Of a stretch of 64,000 nt of DNA, positions 15,127 through 25,600 are shown piece by piece. The notes beneath the pieces were generated by a model. That model made no database searches, had not been told where the DNA came from, and saw only the letters and a program-made list of their open reading frames with translations. The translations under genes were made by a program, and so were the position numbers. Numbering within the stretch: position 1 is the stretch's first letter; every line of letters begins with the position of its first letter. Location: positions 1 through 64,000 of the IMG/VR virus record IMGVR_UViG_3300034073_003542; one strand, 5' to 3'. This DNA is from a virus.

Positions 15127-16077
15127 ATGAGTTGTCCAGTAAACAAAACATTCAAAGGCGTAACAAATATCGGCCACGATTTCCTTCTAAATATACTAGA
15201 AAGTAATTTCAAAATGTATTTAGATTGGAGTTTTTTGAGTATTGGGGCGTGGTTTGATGTTAGACTCAATAACGAAACAATTTACGGAGTTAATGTACCA
15301 AGTAAGCTTATTCCTGTATTAGATCCATCTTATGAAGAAGGACAAGTTTGGCAAAGCATTCGTAAAGATTGGGTTTGGGAAAGAAATGTAACACATGAAG
15401 ATATATCACCACTAGCAATATCTTCTGCAACAATTAATGGGGTTACTACCGCTAAAAGCGGTAATTTTTCTGTCAATTATGCTCTTGGTAGAATTATACT
15501 AAATACGTCAATAAATATAACATCAGAAGTTTTATTAGAATATAGTTATAGATTTGTTCAAGTGTACAGAAGCTGTGATGTTCCGTGGTTTAATCTTTTG
15601 CAGTATGGTTCTTTTGATACAAGCAATCCAGATATCCAAAGAAGCGAAGACGGAGACTATACTATTGGGCCACATCAAAGAATACAAATGCCCTGTATAA
15701 TAATTGATGCTGTTCCACGAGCTAGATCTTTTCCGTATGAGTTAGGTAACGATAATTTAAGAATAGAACAAGATATAGTTTTTTATGTTTTGGCGGAGAC
15801 AAAAAATGACAGAAATAAGCTATTAGATATACTTAGACTTCAACAAGACGGTTTTTTGTATCTATTTAATACAAACGAGTTAGTCCAAAACCAAGAATTT
15901 CCATTAAATTATTTGGGCGATTTAATACCATATAATTTAGAATATCCTGAAATAATAGATAATTATAAGTGGAGAAAATGTTGGATAAAAACGGCAAATC
16001 TAATAGAAATGGGTTCCGTACACCCAAATTTATACCAGGGCGCAGTTAGATTTACAACAGAAATAATTTCGCACTAA
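15127..16077 (+). CDS. Putative tail terminator / virion structural protein
   Basis: 316 residues, starting two bases after the previous stop, with no clear ribosome site, so coupled translation is likely. Mostly beta, with aromatic-rich strands (YRFVQVYRSCDVPWFNLLQ; QDIVFYVLAETKNDRNKLLDIL). The second half resembles ring proteins that take part in head-tail joining, where a strand-helix unit with DRNKLLDIL occurs. Its position directly before the tail tube gene supports a terminator or neck role. Family unproven. Confidence 0.35.
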   Translation: MSCPVNKTFKGVTNIGHDFLLNILESNFKMYLDWSFLSIGAWFDVRLNNETIYGVNVPSKLIPVLDPSYEEGQVWQSIRKDWVWERNVTHEDISPLAISSATINGVTTAKSGNFSVNYALGRIILNTSINITSEVLLEYSYRFVQVYRSCDVPWFNLLQYGSFDTSNPDIQRSEDGDYTIGPHQRIQMPCIIIDAVPRARSFPYELGNDNLRIEQDIVFYVLAETKNDRNKLLDILRLQQDGFLYLFNTNELVQNQEFPLNYLGDLIPYNLEYPEIIDNYKWRKCWIKTANLIEMGSVHPNLYQGAVRFTTEIISH

Positions 16078-16164
16078 AAAGTCGATTTTTGTAATATTGG
16101 GTGTATAAGATATATGTCGTACAACTCTATAGCCAACCAAGTCTAAAACCGGAGATTAATTAAA

Positions 16165-17268
16165 ATGGCAAACAATCGTATTTACTACGCTATTCAGCAA
16201 GTAACCCTAGGAAGCCCTCGTGTTCCAGTTCACGGCCTACAAAGCGCAGGACTAACAACTAATTTCAATCTAGAACAAGTATTCGAAATTGGTCAGCTTG
16301 CTATTTACCAAAACATCGAAAATATCCCAGAAATTGAACTTTCTCTTAATAAGGTTCTTGACGGATATCCTCTTATTTATACTCTTGCTACTGAAGCTGG
16401 TACAGCGATTTCCGCAAGTTTAGTCGCTAGTGGACCAGACATTTCGGGTCGTCAAAACGCTCGTTGCGATATGGAGTTGAGCATTTATCCAGACACACAA
16501 AGCTCTGCTGCTGGTAATACTGGATTTAGCAAGGTTTCATGTCAGGGTATGTATGTAAATTCGGTTTCTTATACATTCCCAGTAGACGGATCAGCTACAG
16601 AAGATGTTACGCTTGTTGGCAACGACAAGATTTGGGGAACTACAGCATCTGGTTTCTTTAATGATAACAACGACTCTCCTGCTGCTCTTGCTGGTGTTGT
16701 TCGTCGTCAGCATTTTGATATGTCAGAATCGTTATTCCCAACCCAAATCCCTGGTATTGATAGCAATGGTTTGAATCAACCTATTGGTGAAGGTTCTGGT
16801 AACGCTGTCCACTTCCAAAACGTAACTGTTAGTTGTGATCTTGGTCGTGAAGCTCTGTTCGAGCTTGGAACAATGGTTCCTTATCATCGTTATGTTACAT
16901 TCCCAGTCGAAGTAACAAGTGAATTTGAAGTTATCGCTGTTAGTGGCGACGGAATTAATGCTACTGAAAGTGGTTACTATACTGGTGACTATACTTATGG
17001 TGGTACTGTAACGGTTGCTACTGGTACTGATCCTTGCTTACCTCGCTTTAACTTGCTTGATCAAAGAATTTATATCAAGACTTGCGAAGGAACAAAGATT
17101 CATCTTGGCGACAAGAATAAGCTAAGTTCAGTTAATTACGGTGGTGGTGATACTGGTGGTGGTAACGTAACAGTTACATACAGCTATACCAACTTCAATG
17201 ATTTTGTTGTTGCTCATAGCGGTGGAGATTTCTATGCTAACGTTGACGAAAACGGTTACACTCCTTAA
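16165..17268 (+). CDS. Major tail tube protein
   Basis: 367 residues behind a strong ccggaga site, with an 87-base leader and its own terminator. The N-terminal strand-turn-strand (NNRIYYAIQQVTLG; FNLEQVFEIGQLAIYQNIENIPEIELSL) resembles tube proteins of large marine tailed phages. Codon use is of the highly expressed type (GTT, GCT, CGT), as in the capsid gene. The C-terminal quarter is a Gly/Thr-rich beta domain that could decorate the outside of the tube. Hundreds of copies would line the long tail. There is no sheath gene before or after it. Confidence 0.65.
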   Translation: MANNRIYYAIQQVTLGSPRVPVHGLQSAGLTTNFNLEQVFEIGQLAIYQNIENIPEIELSLNKVLDGYPLIYTLATEAGTAISASLVASGPDISGRQNARCDMELSIYPDTQSSAAGNTGFSKVSCQGMYVNSVSYTFPVDGSATEDVTLVGNDKIWGTTASGFFNDNNDSPAALAGVVRRQHFDMSESLFPTQIPGIDSNGLNQPIGEGSGNAVHFQNVTVSCDLGREALFELGTMVPYHRYVTFPVEVTSEFEVIAVSGDGINATESGYYTGDYTYGGTVTVATGTDPCLPRFNLLDQRIYIKTCEGTKIHLGDKNKLSSVNYGGGDTGGGNVTVTYSYTNFNDFVVAHSGGDFYANVDENGYTP

Positions 17269-17300
17269 TTTTAGTTGATATAGATAATGGATTAACAACT

Positions 17301-17327
17301 TAGCTCCTTCGGGAGCTATTTTGTTTT
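17301..17327 (+). terminator. Intrinsic terminator after tail tube gene
   Basis: A perfect seven-pair stem (tagctcc / ggagcta) closes a stable ttcg tetraloop and is followed by ttttgtttt. It starts 32 bases after the tube stop codon. Confidence 0.88.
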
Positions 17328-17345
17328 GTGGATAGTGGAAATAAT

Positions 17346-18404
17346 ATGAATGATAAAAAAGAACAATCATTATACTTGAATAGAATATTAAGTGGGCGAT
17401 TCTCGTTTATATATGGAGATAAGCAATATTGCTTGCTATATCCAGATATAGACACTAAATATCGCGCAGAACTTTATGCTCAAAATGAGTATGAAAAGAA
17501 TAAGTTTAATGAATGGATTCAGGATGAAGATATTCTTTATTGGTTAATTGATGCTGGATTATGGAATCCACATATGGATAAGCAGTTGGAAGCCCTAGAA
17601 AAACAAATAGAAAATCTAAAAATTGATCTATACAATAGTTTTTTGAATCCAGATAAACAAAAAAAGATTAGAAGAACCCTGGAAAGCATAAGAAAACAAT
17701 ATAATAAATTTTACGGAATCAGACATAGTTTTGATCACTTGACAGTTAGCGGATATTGTGACGGATTAAAAACACAAATTATTCTTATTGAAGGATTAAG
17801 GGACAGTAATAATAATAAGATTTTTAGCTTAGATGATCTTAATGATGGAAATAGTGGATTATTTTACAATTTAGCGCAATATATTAATGAACACACAATT
17901 GATATTTCTATGTTCAAAGCTTTGGCCCGTGGAGATATGTGGAGAAGTTATTGGAGCGCTAATAAAGATTATGTTTTTGATAAACCTGTTACAGAATGGA
18001 CAGATGAACAAAAAACACTTGTTGTATTAACTAAAATGTATGATAGTGCATATGAACACCCTGAATGTCCAGACGATAAAGTTATTGAAGATGATGATAT
18101 GTTTGATGGATGGATGCTTGTACAAAGAAAAGAAAATGAAGAAAACAAAAAGAAACGTCGTAGCGAAAAATTATTAGAGGGCAAAAATCTTGGTAATGCT
18201 AAAGAGGTATTTTTAGTAGCAAGTAGTAAAGAAGAAGCGGAAAATATTTATAACTTGAATGATGGTGGCTCTAGAAATACTATAAAAGAAAGACAGGCGC
18301 TAATTAATCGCGCAGGTAAGGATATTAAGGAAGCAGATTTACCAGACGTTCAAAGAGATTTGGTAATGCAACAGACTCAAATGATGAAACAAAACAAGAG
18401 ATAA
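17346..18404 (+). CDS. Putative tail assembly protein upstream of tape measure
   Basis: 352 residues. I chose ATG 17346 because the in-frame GTG at 17328 lies in the terminator T-tract, while a gtgga site precedes 17346. The protein is charged and mostly helical, with a coiled-coil segment at about 75-125 (LEALEKQIENLKIDL) and a C-terminal Lys/Glu-rich region ending QQTQMMKQNKR. No domain is recognised. Genes between tail tube and tape measure normally encode chaperones that coat the tape measure, and I infer such a role. Confidence 0.4.
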   Translation: MNDKKEQSLYLNRILSGRFSFIYGDKQYCLLYPDIDTKYRAELYAQNEYEKNKFNEWIQDEDILYWLIDAGLWNPHMDKQLEALEKQIENLKIDLYNSFLNPDKQKKIRRTLESIRKQYNKFYGIRHSFDHLTVSGYCDGLKTQIILIEGLRDSNNNKIFSLDDLNDGNSGLFYNLAQYINEHTIDISMFKALARGDMWRSYWSANKDYVFDKPVTEWTDEQKTLVVLTKMYDSAYEHPECPDDKVIEDDDMFDGWMLVQRKENEENKKKRRSEKLLEGKNLGNAKEVFLVASSKEEAENIYNLNDGGSRNTIKERQALINRAGKDIKEADLPDVQRDLVMQQTQMMKQNKR

Positions 18405-18416
18405 CTAGGAAACAAT

Positions 18417-18707
18417 ATGAACCAACAAGATAAACAAATTATCAAAAAAAGAATTCAGACAACTATGATTGGCGCACTTTATGAGTTTGAGGAAAATTTT
18501 GGTTATTTATGGGGTTTAGACAAGGAAGAATCTCAATTGACAGAAAAAGAATTAAGATTTCGTGATCAATGGGAAGACGCCCGAAACAACATATTAAACA
18601 AAGGAAATAATCAGTTGCGACAATGTTTGAGTGAATTAGAAAAATCACACGGACAAGTTAGATATAATTACAGATTTAAGAAAGGAAACCAAGATAATGA
18701 AAACTAG
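18417..18707 (+). CDS. Small helical protein, possible tail assembly chaperone
   Basis: 96 residues with a taggaaac ribosome site. Fully helical and charged; contains a Trp/Tyr patch (FGYLWGLDKEE) and ends in a basic stretch. It overlaps the next gene by 11 bases, so their translation is coupled. Small helical proteins here usually assist tape-measure folding. No family is recognised. Confidence 0.35.
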   Translation: MNQQDKQIIKKRIQTTMIGALYEFEENFGYLWGLDKEESQLTEKELRFRDQWEDARNNILNKGNNQLRQCLSELEKSHGQVRYNYRFKKGNQDNEN

Positions 18708-19566
18708 AAATTTTACTGTTAAGATCGACGATAAGGACGTAGAGTTTGTTGTTAAAAGCCCAAGTTTACAAGATCAGAGGGAAGCTACCAAGGTTTATAA
18801 TCAGGCCTTTACAGAGGCTCTAAAGAGCAAAGCTGTGGTTCGAGCAAAATTAGACGATTTGCTTGTTGAGCAAGGTTTGTGGGACGAAGCAAAACAACAA
18901 AAATTTGCTGCCCTACAGGACGAAATTCTTGATGGCGAAAAGAAGTTAAGTAAGGGTGGTATTTCTCTAAAAGCAGCTAAAGATGTTGCTCTAAATATGC
19001 GAGTAAAAAGAGCAGAATTGCGTGATTTAATTAGTGTCAAAACAAATCTTGATACTCATACAGCAGAAGGCCAAGCTGATAATAGCAAATTTAATTATCT
19101 AGTTTCTGCTTGTGTGGTGTATAAAGATAGTAATAAGCCTTATTTTAAGGACTACGAAGACTATAACAACAGAGCATCTGATGTTGTAGCTCTTTTAGGC
19201 GCCCAAAATTTGGCTAATATGCTTTATGGTCTAGATAATGACTATGAAGATAAGCTACCAGAAAATAAGTTTTTGAAACAGTATAAATTTGTTGATGATA
19301 AATTGCGTCTTGTTAATAAAGATGGTCATTTAGTTGATAGCGAAGGAAGGCTAATTGACGAAAATGGTCGTTATATTAACGAGAAGGGTGAGTTCGTTGA
19401 TAAAAACGGAAATCTTGTAGACAAAGAAGGAGACTATATAGTAGAATTCCAGCCATTCTTAGATGATGATGGAAAACCTGTAGTTTTAGAGGACACAACC
19501 AAAAATGAAGAATCAACACCGCCAGAAGAAAGTAAATCAGAAGAACCTGTTGCAGCCACAGTGTGA
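18697..19566 (+). CDS. Putative tail assembly chaperone with seven-residue repeats
   Basis: 289 residues starting inside the previous gene behind aaagga. Residues 1-200 are a helical domain whose start (FTVKIDDKDVEFVVKSPSLQDQREATKVY) is the style of tail assembly proteins that begin with a short beta hairpin. Residues 206-247 hold six seven-residue repeats of pattern V-[DN]-x-x-G-x-[LYF]. The last 30 residues are Glu/Ser/Pro-rich. The gene ends just before a hairpin terminator and the tape measure. Because other phages make two chaperone forms by frameshifting, the overlap with the previous gene deserves notice, but each gene has its own ribosome site. Confidence 0.42.
   Translation: MKTRNFTVKIDDKDVEFVVKSPSLQDQREATKVYNQAFTEALKSKAVVRAKLDDLLVEQGLWDEAKQQKFAALQDEILDGEKKLSKGGISLKAAKDVALNMRVKRAELRDLISVKTNLDTHTAEGQADNSKFNYLVSACVVYKDSNKPYFKDYEDYNNRASDVVALLGAQNLANMLYGLDNDYEDKLPENKFLKQYKFVDDKLRLVNKDGHLVDSEGRLIDENGRYINEKGEFVDKNGNLVDKEGDYIVEFQPFLDDDGKPVVLEDTTKNEESTPPEESKSEEPVAATV
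19312..19437 (+). repeat. Six 21-base units coding a seven-residue repeat
   Basis: In-frame units VNKDGHL, VDSEGRL, IDENGRY, INEKGEF, VDKNGNL and VDKEGDY. The DNA has diverged while the pattern hydrophobic-Asp-x-x-Gly-x-hydrophobic is kept, so the protein repeat is under selection. Confidence 0.92.
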
Positions 19567-19597
19567 TAAATTTTTTCACGGCGTTTCGTCATACAAT

Positions 19598-19637
19598 ATC
19601 CCTTATATTCCATGTGAGTATATGGGATTTTGTTTTT
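19598..19637 (+). terminator. Hairpin terminator just upstream of tape measure gene
   Basis: A 13-position stem (atcccttatattc / gagtatatgggat, one T-T mismatch and one G-T pair) with a catgt loop is followed by a T-rich run (ttttgttttt). It ends 14 bases before the tape measure start. Confidence 0.7.
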
Positions 19638-19651
19638 AATAAGGATCAACT

Positions 19652-22600
19652 ATGGCTAGTAAATTCAATCTAACAGCAGAACTTAATCTACGTGGACCAG
19701 CAAATCTACGTACTGTTGTAGCTGATATACGCCGTCAATTAAGTGGCGTAAAGGTTGATGTTGGCGTTAATGTTGCAAAAAATGCTGGTCGTAATATTGA
19801 CAATATAACAAATCGTCTAAATCAACTTAATGCCTCATTAGTACAAGCTCGCACTAGTACCGATCAACTAAACGCTTCTTTTGGTCAATTAGCGGCTATT
19901 GCTAGATCAATAGATACGGTCAATGTTAAAGCGTCTCAATCGACTAAACAACATGCTGACTCGATAAATCAAACAGCAAAAGCTGCTGCTGTAGCTTCTA
20001 GTAGAGTAGAAGAGTTTGGTAAGCAAAGCGCCCTTGCTATTAAGAGATTTGCGGCTTTTAGTTTACCTACTGTAACATTTTTTGCTTTAGGAAGAGCTGT
20101 TCAGTCTGGTATCGAGTCATTTATTGATTTTGATAAACAGATGGTAAAGTTGGAGCAGATCACTGGAAACACAAGAACTCAGCTAAAAAGTTTGAGCGGT
20201 GAAATAACTCGTCTTTCTACAACTATGGGTGTTAGTAGTTCAGAATTAGCTAAAGTCGCCGAAACCCTAGCTCAAGCTGGTTTGAGCGCAAAAGATACTA
20301 CTACTGCTCTTCAAGCTCTAGCTAAAACAGATTTAGCTCCATCATTTGATAATTTGACCCAAACAACAGAAGGCGCTATTGCTGCTATGCGTCAGTTTGG
20401 TTTAGAAGCCAAAGATTTAGAGCGAGCACTAGGATCTATTAATGCTGTTTCTGCTGCGTTTGCTGTTGAATCAGGAGACATTATCGCTGCTATTCAGCGT
20501 ACCGGTGGTGTATTTGCAAGCACAAGTAAGGGCGTAAGTGAAGGCACCGATGCTCTTAATGAGTTTGTTGCTGTGTTCACCAGCGTTCGTGCTACAACGC
20601 GTGAAAGCGCCGAGACAATTGCGACTGGTTTACGTACTATTTTTACGCGTATTCAAAGAGCTGGAACAATCAATCAATTAAAAGACTACGGCATTCAATT
20701 ACAAGACTTAGAAGGTAAATTCGTTGGACCTTATGAAGCAGTAAAGAGATTAAGCGAAGGACTCAAATCTCTCGATCCAAGAGATATTCGTTTCTCTAGC
20801 ATTATCGAAGAGCTTGGTGGATTTCGTCAAATTGGTAAAGTGTTGCCATTAATTCAACAATTTGCTACTGCTCAAGAAGCTCTTAAAGTAGCTCAAAGAG
20901 GACAAGGAAGTTTAACAGACGCCCAAATCAAGGCTCAACAAAGTCTTTCAAACCAATTTTCTAAAGTTCGCGAAAATTTCTTGGCTCTTATGAGAGATAT
21001 TGGTAATAGCACAGCTTTTCAAGGTTTAGCGAAAATTGTTTTGGTTCTATCAAATAGTTTAATTGGTTTAGTTGGGGCCTTTAAACCAGTACTACCTATT
21101 TTGGCTGTTATTGGAGCTATTAAGGGAATTAGCGCTATTGGCAGTTTTTCAAAAGGATTTTTTGGAAGTAAAAAACAAGCAAAGCCATCATTATTTGCTG
21201 GTGCAGCTGGCGAAGACCCAAAAGAAAAAGCTACGCGAGAAAGAAACGAAGCTACTGCTAGAGCAGCAGAAGCTTTAAGGATTAATACAGACGCCCTTAA
21301 TAAATTAACTGGCGCAATTACGGCCCTTGATGCTACTATTCAAAGTAGACCCACCTCAACTTTTAGTAAGGGTGGCAAGGTTCTTGGATTTAACACTGGT
21401 GGTATTGTTCCTGGTAATGGTGGTGGCGATAGAGTTCCAGCTCTTTTAGAGGGTGGTGAAGTAGTCATCAACAGAAGGGCTGCTCAAAGACATGGTAAGC
21501 ATAACATAAATAAATTAAATAGATATGCTTATGGAGGCTTAGTAGACGCCAATATTGTTAATAGTAATGATCAATATATTGGATTAAAAAAAAATGATGG
21601 GACAGCAAAAGAGGATACATTTGATATTAAAACTAAAAGACAATATATTACATTAAAAAATGTTGATAGATATGCTGGAAAAGCAATAGCAGATGGTGAA
21701 GTTGTTAACTTTGATGCTCAAGGATACAAACAAAGAGCCAAAACACCAGGATGGAAACAATTTGAACAAATAATTGAACAATTAGGATATAAAGACTTAA
21801 ACAAATCCACAAAGAGAAACAATTACCCCATTGACTTTACTAAAGGTGGTGAATGGTACGATGCAAAAAACGTATCCTCACCAGTTCCAGATAGGGAATT
21901 AGCAAGAAAGGCTTTACATCATATCTTAACGGAAACATATAAGAACTATGATTATCTCACACCACACAAAAAAATAAAAACTAGAGACGAAAACAGTCTA
22001 CTAAAATATACAAATAAACCTATTACTGTAGGTGGAGATGAGATTGAAGCCACTAGAACTATTACTCAACTTATTCCTAGATATGAAGTAGATAATAATC
22101 AAAAAAATATAGATAAAATACAGGGTGCTATAACTGGTACAAGTAAACAAAAAGGAACACTAAGTCGTAATGCCAATAAGGCTTTACAGCAAGATCTACA
22201 AGACTTACAAACAGATAATACAGTAGGAACATTAGGGGCGCGCAAAATATTATCAGCTAGTAATAGACTTAGTAGTAATTTTACATTAGGTGGATTAGTT
22301 CAAAGCTTTGCGGAAGGTGGTCGTATTGGATATATTGATTCAGACGTTATTAAAGAACAACTCGCTGGACCAAAAGAAAAATCTATAGTCGACGCTATGG
22401 CTAGTTTGGGATTAGGAAAAAATAAGAAAAAAGTAAATACTTATGTTGCAAAACTTATTGATTTAGCTAAATCTTCTCGTGGAGCAGAAGAAGCTTCTGT
22501 TAAGAAGTTGAGTGTGCTTTTTGGTTCTGCTGGTAGTGGCAAGTCTTCTATCCTAACAGGAGCAGCGGGTATTCCAGGAAGATCCCCTTTTACTGGAAGT

Positions 22601-25600
22601 AAACCAATTTTAACGCCTAAAGATATAGATGACGTAGAAGAAGTTGTAATAGCTACAAGTACAGTAACTCCAGATAAAATCAAGAGATTTATTTCTGATG
22701 CAGATGAAGTGTACGCTATTAGTGCTACGACACAAGCAGAACAAGAAAGAATTAAACAAAATAGAAAATCCAGAGATGAAACGGGATTAGGATCTTATGG
22801 GCGTAAAGCTGGGGCCACAAAAACCGCAAAAATTGATACTGTATTTGAAGAAGCTTTATTACTAGAACTACAACAACAAAATCAAGCGCGAGGCAAATCA
22901 CAAAAACTATCTATTTTTGGAAGAAGCGATAGCGATGAATTTAGAGAAAAAACTGGAACAGAACTACCTAGTTTTAGAAGAGAAAAAATTAGCATTGCGA
23001 GAGGTAGCTTTGGACCATTTACCGCTGGTCACGAATATCTACAACAATTTGCCCAAGAAGAATACGGAATCCCACCACAAGCTTTTGCTTATTTGGTTGC
23101 TCCAGACGAAGGAATAGATATTGGGCGAGAAATAACTAATCACGATATTAGAACAGCTATCTTAGATCAATCTATTCGTGAAGCTGTAGTTCAATTAACT
23201 TCTAGAAAAGGCAAGAGCTATAATGTTGGAGCTACTGGTCGTGGAGATAGAAGTATACCACAAGGAATAGAAATAACCAAATCTGGAGCAGCGCAAAGAT
23301 CGGTTCTATTACCTGGTGCCGGTAGCATCAATATTGTTTCTAAGGCTGATGCATCGGCTAAAAAATTAGCTAAACTAGAAAAAGCTTCCCAAGAAGCCGG
23401 ATATAAACTGGTGGATATTCCTCGATTTGAAGGTATTTCTGGATCGCAAGTTAGAGAAGCTATCGAAACTGGAGATCTAACCACTCTACAATATGCTCTT
23501 AATCCCACTTCATATGCTATAATGAAGAAAAATTTACAAAATATTCAAAATAGAATTAGGGCCGTTCCAGAATTAATTACCAAAAATAGAGCAACATTAA
23601 CATCAGAATTAGATCCAATAGACGAGAAGATTCGTGAACTAGGACCAGATCCAGCCAACTTCAAAGAAGTAAATGAGCTTAAAAACCAAAGATATGATAT
23701 CATATCATCATACTCATACTCTTTACATAAATCGTTACAAGAATTAGCTTCACAAGATCCAGTTAATTTTGCTATTGACACAAATATTTCCGACGAAGAA
23801 CTATCCTCTGCTCGACTAGATATAGCCAATAGAGCGCCCTTAAAACAAAGATCAATTGAAGAAGCGGTTTTAGCAACACAACCTAGAGTTTTAGCTGAAT
23901 CTGTTCCAGCTTTCGCAAACAAGAAGAAAAAAACTAGTACTGGTAGAGGTAGACAATATAATATAGAAAGAGAACCTACTTTAAATGAACTTCAAGATTC
24001 TTCTGGACCTTTTTCAGAACTAGCTCAGTTAACAGTTAAAGATCCACAAGAAGTTCAGGCTAAAATTAAAGACTGGCAAGAATTTGTAAAAAAAACTATT
24101 AGAGATGCTGGATTAGATGAATATGGTGGCTTTAAAGCTTTAGATGGAAATTCTGGTCCAGCAACTATTGCTAGTATTTTTGACCAAAAAGCAGGTAAAG
24201 CAAAACCAATAACAAAAAAAGTACCAATATTAGATCCAAACGGTAATCCTACCGGTAAATATCGAGATACAGGAGAAATAATTGGATATCAAAAATCTAA
24301 ATCAAAAAAGGGTCGCACAAAAGAAGATCAAGCAGTTATAGACGCTGTTATTAAAACAGCAAGAGAAGCTAGAGAAAAACTTGTTGACAAATACAAAGAA
24401 GGAAAAAGAGAGTCTTATAGCTTTATAAAGCCAGTAGATGCTACTGAAACATTAGATTTCAAAAAACAAGGACTATTATTTGCGGGAGTTGGTATTAATG
24501 GAGAGCCATATAGCCCAAAAAGATTATCTTTAGGCTCTGGTTTAGATGTTTTAGTTGGAGGATATATATTAAACGATAAAGATACTCGTAAAGAAATTGA
24601 ACAATATTCTGAAAACACAATAAGAGCAGAAAAAACAGCCGCAGAGAAAGGACAAGCTGGTGTGGCTGCGTCTTATCTAAAACGTGGTAAAAAATTAGCA
24701 CTAGATTTTGATAAAACATTAGTTACTGGAGCGGATCTTCATGGCGACGATTTAGATGCGTTTGCTGATATAGATAAAGTAAAGGCTAGTTTAGAAAATC
24801 CTCAAACTAAATTAACAATATTAGGAGAGAAATTAAGAAGAGTATTGGCTAGTCAAAAAGCTCAAGCTACAAAAACTGATTTATTATCTAGAATGAGAGT
24901 TGTAACAGCAAGACCTCATCATACTGTTGGAATTTTAGGAAATTGGTTAGCTCAACAAGGTATACCTATAACAGATATTAAGGGTGTTGGAGGAAAAGGA
25001 TTATCTGATCAACAAGTTGCAGAAGCTAAAGCCGCTTTATTAGATTTAGAGTCATTATTTATTGATGATAATGAAACTAATGTGAGAGTTGCCAAAGAAC
25101 AAGGCTTTAATGCAATTAGATATGGTGCTGCTGAATTCGACGAATCTGGAGAAAGATTACATAGAGGACAAGACGTTATTGAAGGACTATTTCTTCAAAA
25201 TATAATCAAAAGATTTAGCGGTAGACAAGCTGTTGGCGGAATCAATAATACTAGTATGGATTTTCCAACAGGGCTTGGATTAGCAGCAGAATTATTTCCT
25301 GGTTTAGATCCAGATATTCCCACAGACGCAAAAAGAACCTTACGTGGAGCCTCCGACTTAAAGAGTAATATTACAAATTATCTTAAGAAAGAAGGAAGAT
25401 TTAATACAAAATCAGTAGGAGCAGCGCAAGGTCAATTAGAGCCAGTTGGATTTGCTGGCGGAGGTATTGTTCAGCGATTTTCAAAAGCTGGACAAGTAGA
25501 TTACGATCCCAAAACTAAAAGAGTAATGAATATTCTTGGGAAAATTAAAAGTCCAACTGGAACAATAGATCCTAGCAAATTAAGTGAAGCTGAATTAGGT

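Noticed and set aside
16078-16164. Sigma-70 promoter before the tail tube
   Set aside because: The tataag/gatatat boxes lack a matching -35; a phage-specific late promoter is possible but cannot be supported from one site.
17328-17345. GTG start for the 17346 gene
   Set aside because: It lies in the terminator T-tract with no ribosome site; ATG 17346 has one.
18697-18707. Programmed frameshift between 18417 and 18697 genes
   Set aside because: The overlap has no clear slippery heptamer and the second gene has its own ribosome site and ATG.
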